Below the pieces are notes generated by a model, which ran no database searches, was not told the DNA's origin, and saw only the letters and a list, made by a program, of their open reading frames with translations. From an uncultured Woeseia sp. (GTDB lineage: Bacteria; Pseudomonadota; Gammaproteobacteria; Steroidobacterales; Woeseiaceae), in NCBI GenBank assembly GCA_937925605.1, contig CALALV010000193.1, positions 1-38,661 of the forward strand: a stretch of 38,661 nt of DNA, read 5' to 3'. Of this stretch, positions 26,041 to 34,017 are shown piece after piece; the first letter of the stretch is position 1; every line of letters begins with the position of its first letter. A program made the translations under genes and the position numbers.

Positions 26041-26801
26041 GACGGGTTCTGCACGATGACCGCGAGGCCCTCGAGCACCAGGTTCGGGCGGTGATCCGCC
26101 GGCACGTCGATCGCAGCCAGAATGCGCGACGCGTCCCCACCCGTCAACACGAGCTTCGGCCGCCGGCCGCGGCCTCCGAGCTTGCGTACCGCGCGCTCGA
26201 TCGCGCCGCAGACGGCGGCCAGCGCGCCATGCCAGATCGCGCTGCCGGTGCTGGAAGCGAAGCCGTCGGCCGCGTCGCCCGCCGGCGCGCGACGCACCTC
26301 CGGCAGATCGCTCGTGTCCGTGTACAGCGCCGCCATCATCAGCCTGAGGCCCGGCAGGATCTGCCCGCCGAGATGCCGGCCGTCGCCGTCGAGCGCGTCG
26401 ATGGTCACGGCGGTACCGGCGTCGACGACGCACAGCGGGCCCTTCGCGGCGTGCCGCGCGGCGATCATCGCGACCCAGCGGTCTACGCCCATGCGGCGCG
26501 GCTGGCGATAGCTGCTGGTCACGCCCCAGCCGCGCGCCGCGCTCCTCACGTAGTGAACGTCGCGCTCACAGTGCAGCCCGATCAGCGCGGACAGCCGGGT
26601 GGCGAAACTCGCGCCGGCGACGTTGCAGGCTGTCACGCTGTCGACGTCCGCCGGCAGCCGCGAGGTCAGCGCGCCCGGCCCCTGTTCGGCCAGGCGCGCG
26701 TGGCTCAGGGACCCGGTGCGGCGCAGCTCGCCGTCGACGGCGAGTCCCCACTTGATGCGCGTGTTGCCGACGTCGAACAGCAGCGCGCGCCCTGCGCTCA
26801 T
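26037..26801 (-). CDS. coaX: Type III pantothenate kinase
   Basis: A 254-residue cytosolic enzyme that phosphorylates pantothenate, the first step of coenzyme A synthesis. It belongs to the ASKHA fold: the phosphate loop is DVGNTRIKWG at residue 10, the pantothenate/dimer region has GVDRWVAMIAA, and the second phosphate motif is VVDAGTAVTID. LGGQILPGL and LTGGDA complete the signature. Type III enzymes are insensitive to CoA feedback. Start and stop each overlap the neighbours by four bases (birA upstream, SPOR downstream), giving a tightly coupled operon. Confidence 0.96.
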   Translation of the reverse strand: MSAGRALLFDVGNTRIKWGLAVDGELRRTGSLSHARLAEQGPGALTSRLPADVDSVTACNVAGASFATRLSALIGLHCERDVHYVRSAARGWGVTSSYRQPRRMGVDRWVAMIAARHAAKGPLCVVDAGTAVTIDALDGDGRHLGGQILPGLRLMMAALYTDTSDLPEVRRAPAGDAADGFASSTGSAIWHGALAAVCGAIERAVRKLGGRGRRPKLVLTGGDASRILAAIDVPADHRPNLVLEGLAVIVQNPS

Positions 26802-27619
26802 GCACGCACCGCGGCGCGCACCCGCACGTCGCCGGTGTAGACCCGGCGCCGGCCGTGCACGGTGTTCACCCGCAGCGCGCCGTTCGCGTCGATACCGTCG
26901 GCGGTGCCGCTAAGCTGCCCGTCGGGCATGTCGACGCTGATCTCGCGGCCGCGCAGCCAGTCGTGCCGGTTCCAGTCGTTGCGGAAAGGTTCGAGACCGG
27001 CCTCCTCGAACTTGCGGAAGGCGAGCGCCAGCCGGTCGATCACGGCCGCGGCCAGCGCCGAGCGCGACGGCAGTTCGTCGACGTGGCTCTTCAGGTCGGT
27101 CACCGAGTAGTCGAGCTTGTCGAGGTCGGCCGTGCCGGTGTCCGCGGCAGCGAGATCGACGTTCAGCCCGACGCCGCAGATCATCGTGATGCGGCCGCCC
27201 GGCGCCGTCTGCGCGTCGGTCAGGATGCCGCCGAGCTTCGCGTCGCCCGCATAGATGTCGTTCGGCCACTTGAGCCGCGGTTCACGGCAGCCGAGTTCGG
27301 CAAGCGCCTGGACCACGGCGACGCCGGCGGCCAGCGTCATGCACGAGATGTTGCCCGGGTTCTCGCCGAAGGTGTAGGCAAGCGACAGGCACAGGCCCGC
27401 GCGCGGCGGCGAGTACCAGCGGCGGCTCTGCCGGCCGCGGCCCGCGGTCTGGTGCTCCGCAAGCACGACGTGGCAGCGGCCCGGCTCGTGCCGCTCCTGC
27501 TGCATCAGCCACGTGTTGGTCGACGGCACGACGTCCAGCACCTCGAGTTCGCCGAGCCACTCGCGGGTGGCCGGCGCGAGCGCGGCGCTGATTTCGTCCT
27601 TGTCGAGGCTCGCGGACAT
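26798..27619 (-). CDS. birA: Biotin--[acetyl-CoA-carboxylase] ligase (monofunctional BirA)
   Basis: A 273-residue cytosolic enzyme that activates biotin with ATP and attaches it to the biotin carboxyl carrier protein. The catalytic loop GRGRQSRRWYSP, then LKWPNDIY and GVGLNVD, are present, followed by the small C-terminal SH3-like domain. The N-terminal winged helix of E. coli BirA is missing: the chain starts about 25 residues before the catalytic domain, so it should not act as the biotin-operon repressor. ATG at 27619 is eight bases after the plsY stop. It overlaps coaX by four bases. Confidence 0.95.
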   Translation of the reverse strand: MSASLDKDEISAALAPATREWLGELEVLDVVPSTNTWLMQQERHEPGRCHVVLAEHQTAGRGRQSRRWYSPPRAGLCLSLAYTFGENPGNISCMTLAAGVAVVQALAELGCREPRLKWPNDIYAGDAKLGGILTDAQTAPGGRITMICGVGLNVDLAAADTGTADLDKLDYSVTDLKSHVDELPSRSALAAAVIDRLALAFRKFEEAGLEPFRNDWNRHDWLRGREISVDMPDGQLSGTADGIDANGALRVNTVHGRRRVYTGDVRVRAAVRA

Positions 27620-27626
27620 CGGCTGC

Positions 27627-28277
27627 CTACCCGCCCTGCCGGCGAAACAGCATGACGGCGGGATTCCGGTTCTCGGTCCCCGCGAGCATGCGGCGGATGT
27701 TCGAACGATGGCACCAGACGATATAGAGCCCCATCGTCGTGCAGTAGGCGAACAGCGGCTGGTCGGCGGGCAGGCGCGTCGCGGCGAGCCAGGCCGGTAC
27801 GAACAGGCCGGCGCACATGGTCGCGAGGCCGACGTAGCCGAACAGCACCAGCACCGCCGCGAAGACCAGCAGTAGCGGCACGAGCAGCGCGGGTGCCAGC
27901 ACCGCGAGCGTGCCGACGAGCGTGGCCGCGCCCTTGCCGCCGCGGAAGTTGTGCCAGAGCGGCCAGACGTGGCCGATGACGGCGGCGGCGGCACAGCAGA
28001 GCGCGAGCCAGGTGCGCGAAATCGCGGGATCCTGCGCGACGAACGGCAGTTCGAGCCCGGGCACGATGCCGGCCGCGAAAGCCCCCTTGCCGACGTCGAC
28101 GACGACGACGCCCAGCGCGAACGGCAGGCCCTGCGTGCGCAGCGCGTTAGTGCCCCCGGCGTTGCCGCTGCCCATCGTGCGGATGTCGACGCCGCCCGCG
28201 AGCCTGCCGACGAGGATGGAGCCCAGCACGGAGCCTGCAAAATAGGCGATCAGGAACTTGACGCCGAGCTCGAGCAT
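27627..28277 (-). CDS. plsY: Acyl-phosphate:glycerol-3-phosphate acyltransferase PlsY
   Basis: A 216-residue inner-membrane enzyme that acylates glycerol 3-phosphate from acyl-phosphate, the first step of phospholipid synthesis. The phosphate-binding motif SGNAGGTNALRTQG, the glycine-rich GKGAFAAG and FRGGKGAATLVG loops, and four to five membrane helices match the family. An open frame extends to GTG at 28358, but that would overlap the divergent gene; ATG at 28277 gives the usual PlsY N-terminus, and TACAAT lies 34 bases upstream. It heads the run plsY-birA-coaX-SPOR. Confidence 0.95.
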   Translation of the reverse strand: MLELGVKFLIAYFAGSVLGSILVGRLAGGVDIRTMGSGNAGGTNALRTQGLPFALGVVVVDVGKGAFAAGIVPGLELPFVAQDPAISRTWLALCCAAAAVIGHVWPLWHNFRGGKGAATLVGTLAVLAPALLVPLLLVFAAVLVLFGYVGLATMCAGLFVPAWLAATRLPADQPLFAYCTTMGLYIVWCHRSNIRRMLAGTENRNPAVMLFRRQGG

Positions 28278-28310
28278 GCCTGCGAGCGCACTGGTGGTGA
28301 AAGGGAGCGC

Positions 28311-28316
28311 ATTGTA
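28311..28316 (-). promoter_or_regulatory. -10 element for plsY
   Basis: TACAAT on the minus strand, 34 bases before the plsY ATG, is a good -10 hexamer, with GGTCGA as a weak -35 about 17 bases upstream. It would drive the plsY-birA-coaX-SPOR-tRNA run. Confidence 0.45.
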
Positions 28317-28341
28317 GCATCCGCCACGGTTTCGACCGCCG

Positions 28342-29250
28342 GTGCCTTCCTTGACCACGCCTGCCCTGCCGCTGCTCTACAACCCGGTTGCCGGCCGCGG
28401 CAGCGCCGGCCGCCGGGTCGAGGCCCTGCTGCCCGAGTGCCGCCGCCTGGACCTCGACGTCCGCCCCGAGGCGAGCGGCAGGCCCGGCGACCTCGAGCGC
28501 CGCGCGCGTGAACTGAGCGACGCCGGCACGCACGCGCTGCTGGTCGCCGGCGGCGACGGCAGCCTGCACGAAGTCGTGAACGGCGTGCTTGCCAGCGCGA
28601 CACCCGCGGCCGTCGGCCTGCTGCCGCTCGGCACCGGCAACGACTTCGCCAAGGCAAACGCGATACCGCTGCACGCTGTCACCGCCCTCGAGCTGCTGGC
28701 CGGGCGGCTGGTCGGTGGCGCCGCGCCGCGGCTCGTCGACGCCGGCCGGCTGAACGGCCGCTGGTTCGCGAACGGCGCCGGCATCGGCTTCGACGCGCGG
28801 GTCTCGGCCATCGCCGCCGCGATGCGCCGGCCGGCCGGGCGCTTCGTCTACCTGCTGGCCGTGCTGCGCGCGCTGGCCGAGGGCGTGGCGACGCCGCGCA
28901 TGATCATCGACTACGACGACGGCCGCCACGAGGGCCCGCTGACGCTGGCGAGTTTCAACAACGGCCCCTGGGTCGGCGGCCTGTTCCCGATCGCGCCGAT
29001 GGCGAAGACCGACGACGGGCGCCTCGAGATGGTCTGGGCCGACGCGCTCGGCCGGCTCGGCGTGCTGCGCCTGTTGCCGCGGCTGCTCGAGGGCCGTCAC
29101 GTCGGCCTGCCGCCCGTGCACCATCGCGCCGTGACCCGGGTGAGCGTCAGCGCCGAGGCGCCGGTGCCGGCGCACCTGGACGGCGAGAACCTCGCCCCGG
29201 GGCGCGAGTTCCGCATCGAGCTTGTGCCCGCCGTGCTGCCCCTGCTGTGA
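28342..29250 (+). CDS. Diacylglycerol kinase-like lipid kinase (YegS/DgkB family)
   Basis: A 302-residue peripheral enzyme of the diacylglycerol-kinase catalytic family, which phosphorylates diacylglycerol or a related lipid. LLYNPVAGRGS at the N-terminus, the nucleotide motif AGGDGSLHEVVNG at about 75, and LPLGTGNDFAK at about 95 are the core signatures. The C-terminal beta-sandwich has FNNGPWVGGLFPIAPMA. The start is GTG at 28342 with no clear Shine-Dalgarno; a TTG nine bases later is possible. It is divergent from plsY, so two phosphatidate-forming enzymes share one 64-base control region. The exact lipid is not determined. Confidence 0.88.
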   Translation: MPSLTTPALPLLYNPVAGRGSAGRRVEALLPECRRLDLDVRPEASGRPGDLERRARELSDAGTHALLVAGGDGSLHEVVNGVLASATPAAVGLLPLGTGNDFAKANAIPLHAVTALELLAGRLVGGAAPRLVDAGRLNGRWFANGAGIGFDARVSAIAAAMRRPAGRFVYLLAVLRALAEGVATPRMIIDYDDGRHEGPLTLASFNNGPWVGGLFPIAPMAKTDDGRLEMVWADALGRLGVLRLLPRLLEGRHVGLPPVHHRAVTRVSVSAEAPVPAHLDGENLAPGREFRIELVPAVLPLL

Positions 29251-29257
29251 CAGGGCC

Positions 29258-29289
29258 TTGAACTATATTTAGAGATTTGTCTAAATATA
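29258..29289 (+). promoter_or_regulatory. sdpRI promoter-operator, perfect 10+10 palindrome
   Basis: TATATTTAGA (29264-29273) and TCTAAATATA (29280-29289) are exact inverted copies with a 6-base spacer. They lie between a -35-like TTGAAC (29258-29263) and the ATG at 29293. TAAATA at 29282-29287, 18 bases after the -35, is the likely -10; it falls inside the right arm and puts the transcript start at the ATG. A bound repressor would cover the whole promoter. The only protein likely to bind is the ArsR-type product of the next gene. Confidence 0.75.
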
Positions 29290-29292
29290 TAA

Positions 29293-29625
29293 ATGCCCGG
29301 GGACCAGCAATCAGTCTTTCGCGCGCTCGCCGACCCGACGCGGCGCGCCATCCTGAAACAGCTGCAGCGCGGCTCGCGCACGGCCGGCGAACTGGCGGAA
29401 GCGTTTCCGATCAGCCGCGCTTCGCTGTCGCATCACTTCGGCGCGCTGAAGACGGCCGGGCTGGTGCGCACGGAGCGGCGCGGCCAGCACATCGTCTACT
29501 CGCTGAACGCGACCGTGGTCGAGGAAGCGACCGCGATGCTGTTCGACATACTGGGTACCGGCGACGGCCCGCGCCGACGCGGGCCCAGGAAACCGCAACG
29601 ACGCCGCGGGAGGAAAAAGACATGA
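29293..29625 (+). CDS. sdpR: ArsR/SdpR-family autorepressor
   Basis: A 110-residue winged-helix repressor. It opens SVFRALADPTRRAILKQL, has the recognition helix in FPISRASLSHHFGALKTAGLV, and the wing strand ERRGQHIVYSLN. No ArsR metal ligands such as CxC are visible. The match and the linked sdpI gene identify the SdpR autorepressor subgroup. A basic tail (about 20 residues rich in Arg and Lys) follows the domain. ATG at 29293 has no Shine-Dalgarno and sits three bases past the operator, so the message is probably leaderless. Its last bases overlap the sdpI start (ATGA). Confidence 0.88.
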   Translation: MPGDQQSVFRALADPTRRAILKQLQRGSRTAGELAEAFPISRASLSHHFGALKTAGLVRTERRGQHIVYSLNATVVEEATAMLFDILGTGDGPRRRGPRKPQRRRGRKKT

Positions 29626-30299
29626 GCAAGAAAACCGCAGACCTGCTCTGCCTGGCCTGCGTGCTGCTGCCGGTGCTGCTCGCCGCCTGGTGGTGGCCCG
29701 CGCTGCCGGACCCGATGCCCAGCCACTGGAACGCCTCGGGCGAGGTCGATGGCTACCTGCCGAAGTTCTGGGGCGTCGCGATCCTGCCGCTCGCCGCCGC
29801 GGCCTCCTGGGGCATCATGAAACTGATCCCGGTCATTTCGCCGCAGGGCTTCCGCACCGACTCGTTCCTCGGCACCGTGCGCGTGTTCCAGTTCGCGCTG
29901 GTCGCGTTCCTGTCACTGATCGGCGTACTGGTACTGCTCGAGGCGCGCGGCGCCGGCGTGCCGATGAACCGGGTCGTGATCGCTGCCGTCGGCGTGCTGT
30001 TCATCGTCATCGGCAATTTCCTCGGCAAGGTGCGCAAGAACTTCTTCATCGGCATCCGCACGCCGTGGACACTGGCGAGCGACGAGGTCTGGGCGCGCAC
30101 GCACCGGCTGGCCGGCTGGCTGTTCGTCGGCGGCGGGCTGGTCATGCTGGCGGGAGGTCTCGCCGACCTGCCGGTCAGCCTCGTGATCGGCGTCGTGCTG
30201 GTCGCGGCGCTGTACCCGGTCCTGCATTCGTTCCTGCTGTACCGGCGGCTCGAGGGCTTTGCGCCGGAGCGCGACGGCGACCCGGGAGACTCCCGGTAG
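29622..30299 (+). CDS. sdpI: SdpI-like membrane protein (DUF1648/SdpI family)
   Basis: A 225-residue inner-membrane protein with six or so hydrophobic helices. LPDPMPSHWNASGEVDGY near residue 30 is the DUF1648 signature. The C-terminal SdpI region contains IGNFLGKVRKNFFIGIRTPWTL and WARTHRLAGW. In Bacillus, SdpI gives immunity to the SdpC toxin and sequesters SdpR at the membrane. No sdpC homologue lies here, so the same sensing logic with a different signal is the more cautious reading. ATG at 29622 has GGGAGG upstream and overlaps sdpR by four bases. Confidence 0.87.
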   Translation: MSKKTADLLCLACVLLPVLLAAWWWPALPDPMPSHWNASGEVDGYLPKFWGVAILPLAAAASWGIMKLIPVISPQGFRTDSFLGTVRVFQFALVAFLSLIGVLVLLEARGAGVPMNRVVIAAVGVLFIVIGNFLGKVRKNFFIGIRTPWTLASDEVWARTHRLAGWLFVGGGLVMLAGGLADLPVSLVIGVVLVAALYPVLHSFLLYRRLEGFAPERDGDPGDSR

Positions 30300-30327
30300 G
30301 GAAAGGGTGCGTCGCGGAGGACCGCGA

Positions 30328-32154
30328 TCAGGCCGGGTCCTGCCGGCTGCCGAGCCAGGCCTCGCGCGCGGCGCGCGCCGGGTCTTCCGCGTCGTCGTCC
30401 ACGCTCAGCCAGGCCGTGTCTTCCGGCGCAGTCGCGAGCTTCACCTTCAGGTCGAGCAGCGCGTCGCGGCGGAACACGGTCAGCGTCACGCGGTCGCCGG
30501 GCTGGTGGCCGCGCAGGTGCTGGTCCAGGTTCGCGGCCGTCAGCCGGACCCGGTCGAATGCCACTGCCTCGTCGCCCGGCGCGAGTCCCCCGATCTCGGC
30601 CGGGCTGTTCGCGTGCACGAGGCGAAATTCGCTGACGTCGCGGTTGGCGCCCAGCTTGGCGCCGAACCAGGGCAACGGCCGCGCGCTCGCGCTGCCGGGC
30701 TTGCCGCCCGCGTCGCCGCCGGACTCCGCCGCGCGCCAGTGCAGGCGCACGCCGACCTGCCGCAGCAGGGCGCCTAGCGGCAGGTCGGCGGTTCCGCGCA
30801 CGTAGCGCGCGAAGAAATCCCCGAGCTCCATGCCGGAAAGCTCCGCGGCGACCGACTCGAGCCCGCGCTCCGGCATGCCCTCGCCGGTCTCGCCGTAGCG
30901 CCGCCAGCACTCGCGCATGACGTCGTCGAGCGTCACGCGGCCGTCGGTTCCGTGCCGCAGCGTCAGGTCCAGCGCCAGCGCGATCAGCGAGCCCTTCGCG
31001 TAGTAGCTCACGATCGCGTTCGTCGCGTTGGCATCCTGCTTGTAGAACTTCGTCCACGCGTGGAAGCTCGACTCCTCGACGGACTGGCGGAAGCGCCCCT
31101 GCGTGCGCTGTACGCGCGTCAGCAGCTGGCCGAGCAGCTCGAAATAGCTCTCGGTCGTGATCAGCCCGGAGCGGACCAGCGCCAGGTCGTCGTAGTAGGA
31201 CGTGATGCCCTCGAAGACCCACAGCAGGCCGGTGTAGGTCTCGCGCTGCAGGTCGAAGGGCACGAACGCGCCCGGCCGCATGCGCTTGACGTTCCAGAGG
31301 TGGAAATACTCGTGGCTGCACAGCCCGAGGAAGCGCCGGTAGCCGTCGCTGACCGAGCTGTCGCCGCGCGTCGGCAGCTCGCTCTGCGAGCAGACGAGCG
31401 ACGAAGACCAGCGGTGCTCCAGCCCGCCGTAGCCCTCGTTTACGACCTGCAGCAGGAACAGGTAGCGGTCGAGGTCGCGTGGCGTGCCCAGCAGGCGATG
31501 CTGCTCCTCGCACAGCTTCGCGAGATCGTGGCAGAGCCGCGCCATGTCGACCCGCGGGTTGCCGCGAATCGCGATCGCGTGCGGGATGCCCGCCGCTTCG
31601 AACTCGCCGATCGCGAGCTCGCCGATCTCGACCGGATGGTCGATGAGCTCGTCGTAGTCTGCCGCCACGTAGCTGCCGAAGCCGTAGGCCTCGGCCTCCA
31701 GGCGCTCCATCGACGTGGCCACGCGCCAGTCGCGGCCGAGAGGCGCCGGCGGCGGGCGGATATCGACCTCGCAACGCCGGTCCTCCTGGCCGACGACGCT
31801 CAGGAACACGCAAGGCCCGTTGAAGTAGGCGTGCGTCGTGTCGAGGTGCGCGCCGCGCACGCTCGGGTCGTAGGCATATATCTCGGCGGTGACGGTCAGC
31901 GGGCCCTCGACCGGCGGGGCCTGCCAGCGGCTCTTGTCGATACTCTCCAGCTCGACCGGCTCGCCGTCCGTCTCCGCGCCGATCGCGACCACGTGGCGGG
32001 CGTAGTCGCGGATCATGTAGCTGCCCGGGATCCACGCCGGCAGCGCGAATTCCTGGCCGGCCGGGTCCGGCTCCGCGACGGTCAGCGTGACGCGGTAGAG
32101 GTGCGCGCCGGGGTTGGCCGGCGCGATCGCGTAGCGGTGCGCAGTCTCAGGCAT
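30328..32154 (-). CDS. M61 family metallopeptidase (glycyl aminopeptidase-like) with PDZ domain
   Basis: A 608-residue zinc peptidase. An N-terminal beta-rich domain (LPAWIPGSYMIRDYARHV at about 40) is followed by the catalytic thermolysin-like domain with HEYFHLW at 281-287 and the third ligand Glu315 in VFEGITSYY. A PDZ domain sits near the C-terminus (NSPAEIGGLAPGDE at about 515-530). No signal peptide is visible at the chosen start, unlike many M61 members, so it may be cytosolic. ATG at 32154 overlaps the stop of the DDAH-like gene by 8 bases. M61 enzymes studied so far favour N-terminal Gly or Ala; the substrate here is unknown. Confidence 0.93.
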   Translation of the reverse strand: MPETAHRYAIAPANPGAHLYRVTLTVAEPDPAGQEFALPAWIPGSYMIRDYARHVVAIGAETDGEPVELESIDKSRWQAPPVEGPLTVTAEIYAYDPSVRGAHLDTTHAYFNGPCVFLSVVGQEDRRCEVDIRPPPAPLGRDWRVATSMERLEAEAYGFGSYVAADYDELIDHPVEIGELAIGEFEAAGIPHAIAIRGNPRVDMARLCHDLAKLCEEQHRLLGTPRDLDRYLFLLQVVNEGYGGLEHRWSSSLVCSQSELPTRGDSSVSDGYRRFLGLCSHEYFHLWNVKRMRPGAFVPFDLQRETYTGLLWVFEGITSYYDDLALVRSGLITTESYFELLGQLLTRVQRTQGRFRQSVEESSFHAWTKFYKQDANATNAIVSYYAKGSLIALALDLTLRHGTDGRVTLDDVMRECWRRYGETGEGMPERGLESVAAELSGMELGDFFARYVRGTADLPLGALLRQVGVRLHWRAAESGGDAGGKPGSASARPLPWFGAKLGANRDVSEFRLVHANSPAEIGGLAPGDEAVAFDRVRLTAANLDQHLRGHQPGDRVTLTVFRRDALLDLKVKLATAPEDTAWLSVDDDAEDPARAAREAWLGSRQDPA

Positions 32155-32986
32155 CCGCCGCGTAGACCGGCTCGTTGAGCTTGAGGGTCAGGCACTTCGC
32201 CGAGCCGCCGGCTTTCAGGAACTCGGACAGGTCCACCTCGACGACGCTGAAACCGAGCACCTTCAGCCGCGCCTTGAGATTGTCCGACGCCTTGTTCAGG
32301 AACACGTGGTCGCCGACGTTGACGGCGTTGCAGGCGAAGTTGCCGGCGTCCATCGTGTCGACGACGATGCGCCGGTGCGGCGGTATGCGGCTCTCGATCG
32401 CGATGCGCGAATCGAAGTCGAAAGCCGGCGGGTGGTACATCAGGAAGCCGCCGCTGAGCGGGCAAAAGCAGGTGTCGATGTGGTAGAAGCGCGAGTCGGT
32501 CAGCTTGATCGACACGAGGTCGATATCGAAGAACCTGCGAATCTCCTCGTGCGCCTCGATTTCCGTGCGGAACCCGTAGCCGGTCCAGATGCGCGCGGCG
32601 CCGCGGTCGAGCAGGCAGTCGCCGGCGCCCTCGAAACCGATCTTCTCGTCGAGGTCCAGCAGCTCGTAGCCGTTCTCGCGGAACCAGCGCTTGAAATGCG
32701 GCTCCTCCGGGCGGCGCTCGTGCGGCATGAAGTGACTGGCGATCGCCTTGTCGCCGTAGACGACGCCGGCATTCGCCGTGAATACCATGTCCGGGAGCTC
32801 CGGCTGCGGCTCCATCTCGACGATCTCGGCGTGCTCGGCGAGCGTGTCGCGCAGCCTGCGCCACTGCTTTTTCGCGAGCTTGATGTCGAGCGAGCTCTCG
32901 TGCCCGGCCATCCACGGGTTGATGACGTACTCGACCGTGAAGTAGTCGGGCGGGCACATCAGTATGCGGTCGCGGAATGCTGCCAT
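32147..32986 (-). CDS. DDAH / arginine-dihydrolase-like guanidino hydrolase
   Basis: A 279-residue pentein-fold enzyme. Catalytic features are Glu119 and Asp123 in FEGAGDCLL, His169 in FYHIDTCF and the nucleophile Cys265 in GGSAKCLTL. The N-terminal CPPDYFTVEYVINPWM and LPDMVFTANAGVV stretches occur in dimethylarginine dimethylaminohydrolases and in the arginine dihydrolase domain of cyanobacterial AgrE/ArgZ. So the substrate may be methylarginine (giving citrulline and methylamine) or arginine (giving ornithine and ammonia). ATG at 32986. It lies 28 bases after the CtlX-like gene and overlaps the M61 gene by 8 bases. Confidence 0.85.
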   Translation of the reverse strand: MAAFRDRILMCPPDYFTVEYVINPWMAGHESSLDIKLAKKQWRRLRDTLAEHAEIVEMEPQPELPDMVFTANAGVVYGDKAIASHFMPHERRPEEPHFKRWFRENGYELLDLDEKIGFEGAGDCLLDRGAARIWTGYGFRTEIEAHEEIRRFFDIDLVSIKLTDSRFYHIDTCFCPLSGGFLMYHPPAFDFDSRIAIESRIPPHRRIVVDTMDAGNFACNAVNVGDHVFLNKASDNLKARLKVLGFSVVEVDLSEFLKAGGSAKCLTLKLNEPVYAADA

Positions 32987-33014
32987 CCGTTGTTCTCCTT
33001 TATTTTATTGCCGG

Positions 33015-33956
33015 TCAGCCGCGTGGCAGGTGGATCTCGGCGAGCATGCAGCGCACGCTGCCGCCCGCGGAGGCCTCGATCCGGTCGATCGACGCGCTGA
33101 CGATCTTCGCGTTCGCCTCGATCGTCTCGAGCTGCGCGGGCGTCAGCGAATTGCGGGCCTGCGCCGACATCGCGAGCACGCGGCCGCCGTTCGCGGCGCG
33201 CAGCTCCAGCATGTTGCCGGCGAAGGCCTCGAGCTGGTCGTAACTCAGATCGACGATCTCGTGGCCGCTGTCTTCGAGGCTGCGCACGACCGCCTCGCGC
33301 TGGTCCTCGCGGCGAATCGACTCGAGGCAGATCACGGCGAGCCGCTCGCCGAGGTTCATCATTACGTTCGTGTGGTAGATCGCCCGGCCGTCGCGGTCCA
33401 CCGCGTCGAAGGCCAGTACCTCGTAGTCGAGCTGCTGCGAGAAATCGCCGAGCGCGTCGAGGTGCGTGCGCGAGGACAGGCAGGCATAGGCCAGCCGGCG
33501 CGGCCGGTCCAGCACGAGGCTGCCGGTGCCCTCGAGGTAGTGGCCGTAGCGCTCGTGCGGCGACAGGTCGATGATGCGCTTGACGTGGAACCCGTAGCGC
33601 GTGACCAGCAGGTCGATGACGTCGTGGCGGCGCTCGGTGCGGCGGTTCACCGCCTCCATCGGGTACAGCACGACCGTGCCGTCGGCGTGGGTCGTGATCC
33701 AGTTGTTCGGGAAGATCGCGTCCGGGGTCGGCGGGTCCTCGGTGTCGTCGACGACGACGACCTCGATACCGGCGTGCTCGAGCGCGGCGGCCAGCGCCTC
33801 GAATTCCTCGAGCGCCGCGCGCTGCTGCTCGCCGGCCGACAGCACGGTGTTGCCCTGGAAGCGGTTCGAGGCCGCGGTCAGCGGGTTGCTGTAAAAGCGC
33901 ACGGGCCGGACCATCAGCACGGCGCCCGCGAGTTGTGATTCGGTGTTGCTGCTCAT
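33015..33956 (-). CDS. ctlX: CtlX-like (arginine-deiminase-related) citrulline/guanidino hydrolase
   Basis: A 313-residue pentein-fold hydrolase. MVRPVRFYSNPLTAASNRFQ, the guanidino-pocket segment FPNNWITTHADGTVVLYPM, Glu142 in LEGTGSLVLDR, His195 in IYHTNVMMNLG and Cys303 in GGSVRCMLAEIHLPRG define the CtlX/arginine-deiminase-related group. Francisella CtlX converts citrulline to ornithine and is needed for citrulline use. Other members are uncharacterised. The frame runs on to 34376, but ATG at 33956 gives the family N-terminus. It heads the run ctlX-DDAH-like-M61 and starts 61 bases from a divergent membrane-protein gene. Confidence 0.87.
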   Translation of the reverse strand: MSSNTESQLAGAVLMVRPVRFYSNPLTAASNRFQGNTVLSAGEQQRAALEEFEALAAALEHAGIEVVVVDDTEDPPTPDAIFPNNWITTHADGTVVLYPMEAVNRRTERRHDVIDLLVTRYGFHVKRIIDLSPHERYGHYLEGTGSLVLDRPRRLAYACLSSRTHLDALGDFSQQLDYEVLAFDAVDRDGRAIYHTNVMMNLGERLAVICLESIRREDQREAVVRSLEDSGHEIVDLSYDQLEAFAGNMLELRAANGGRVLAMSAQARNSLTPAQLETIEANAKIVSASIDRIEASAGGSVRCMLAEIHLPRG

Positions 33957-34017
33957 ATCGTTGAGACTTCGGCCGCGGGCGGACGCCGTCGCGGCTGGCG
34001 TACGGGAGCCGGGGATT

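Noticed and set aside
29622..30299. SdpC-type toxin immunity system
   Set aside because: SdpR and SdpI are present, but no toxin or processing genes lie on either side, so immunity is not claimed.
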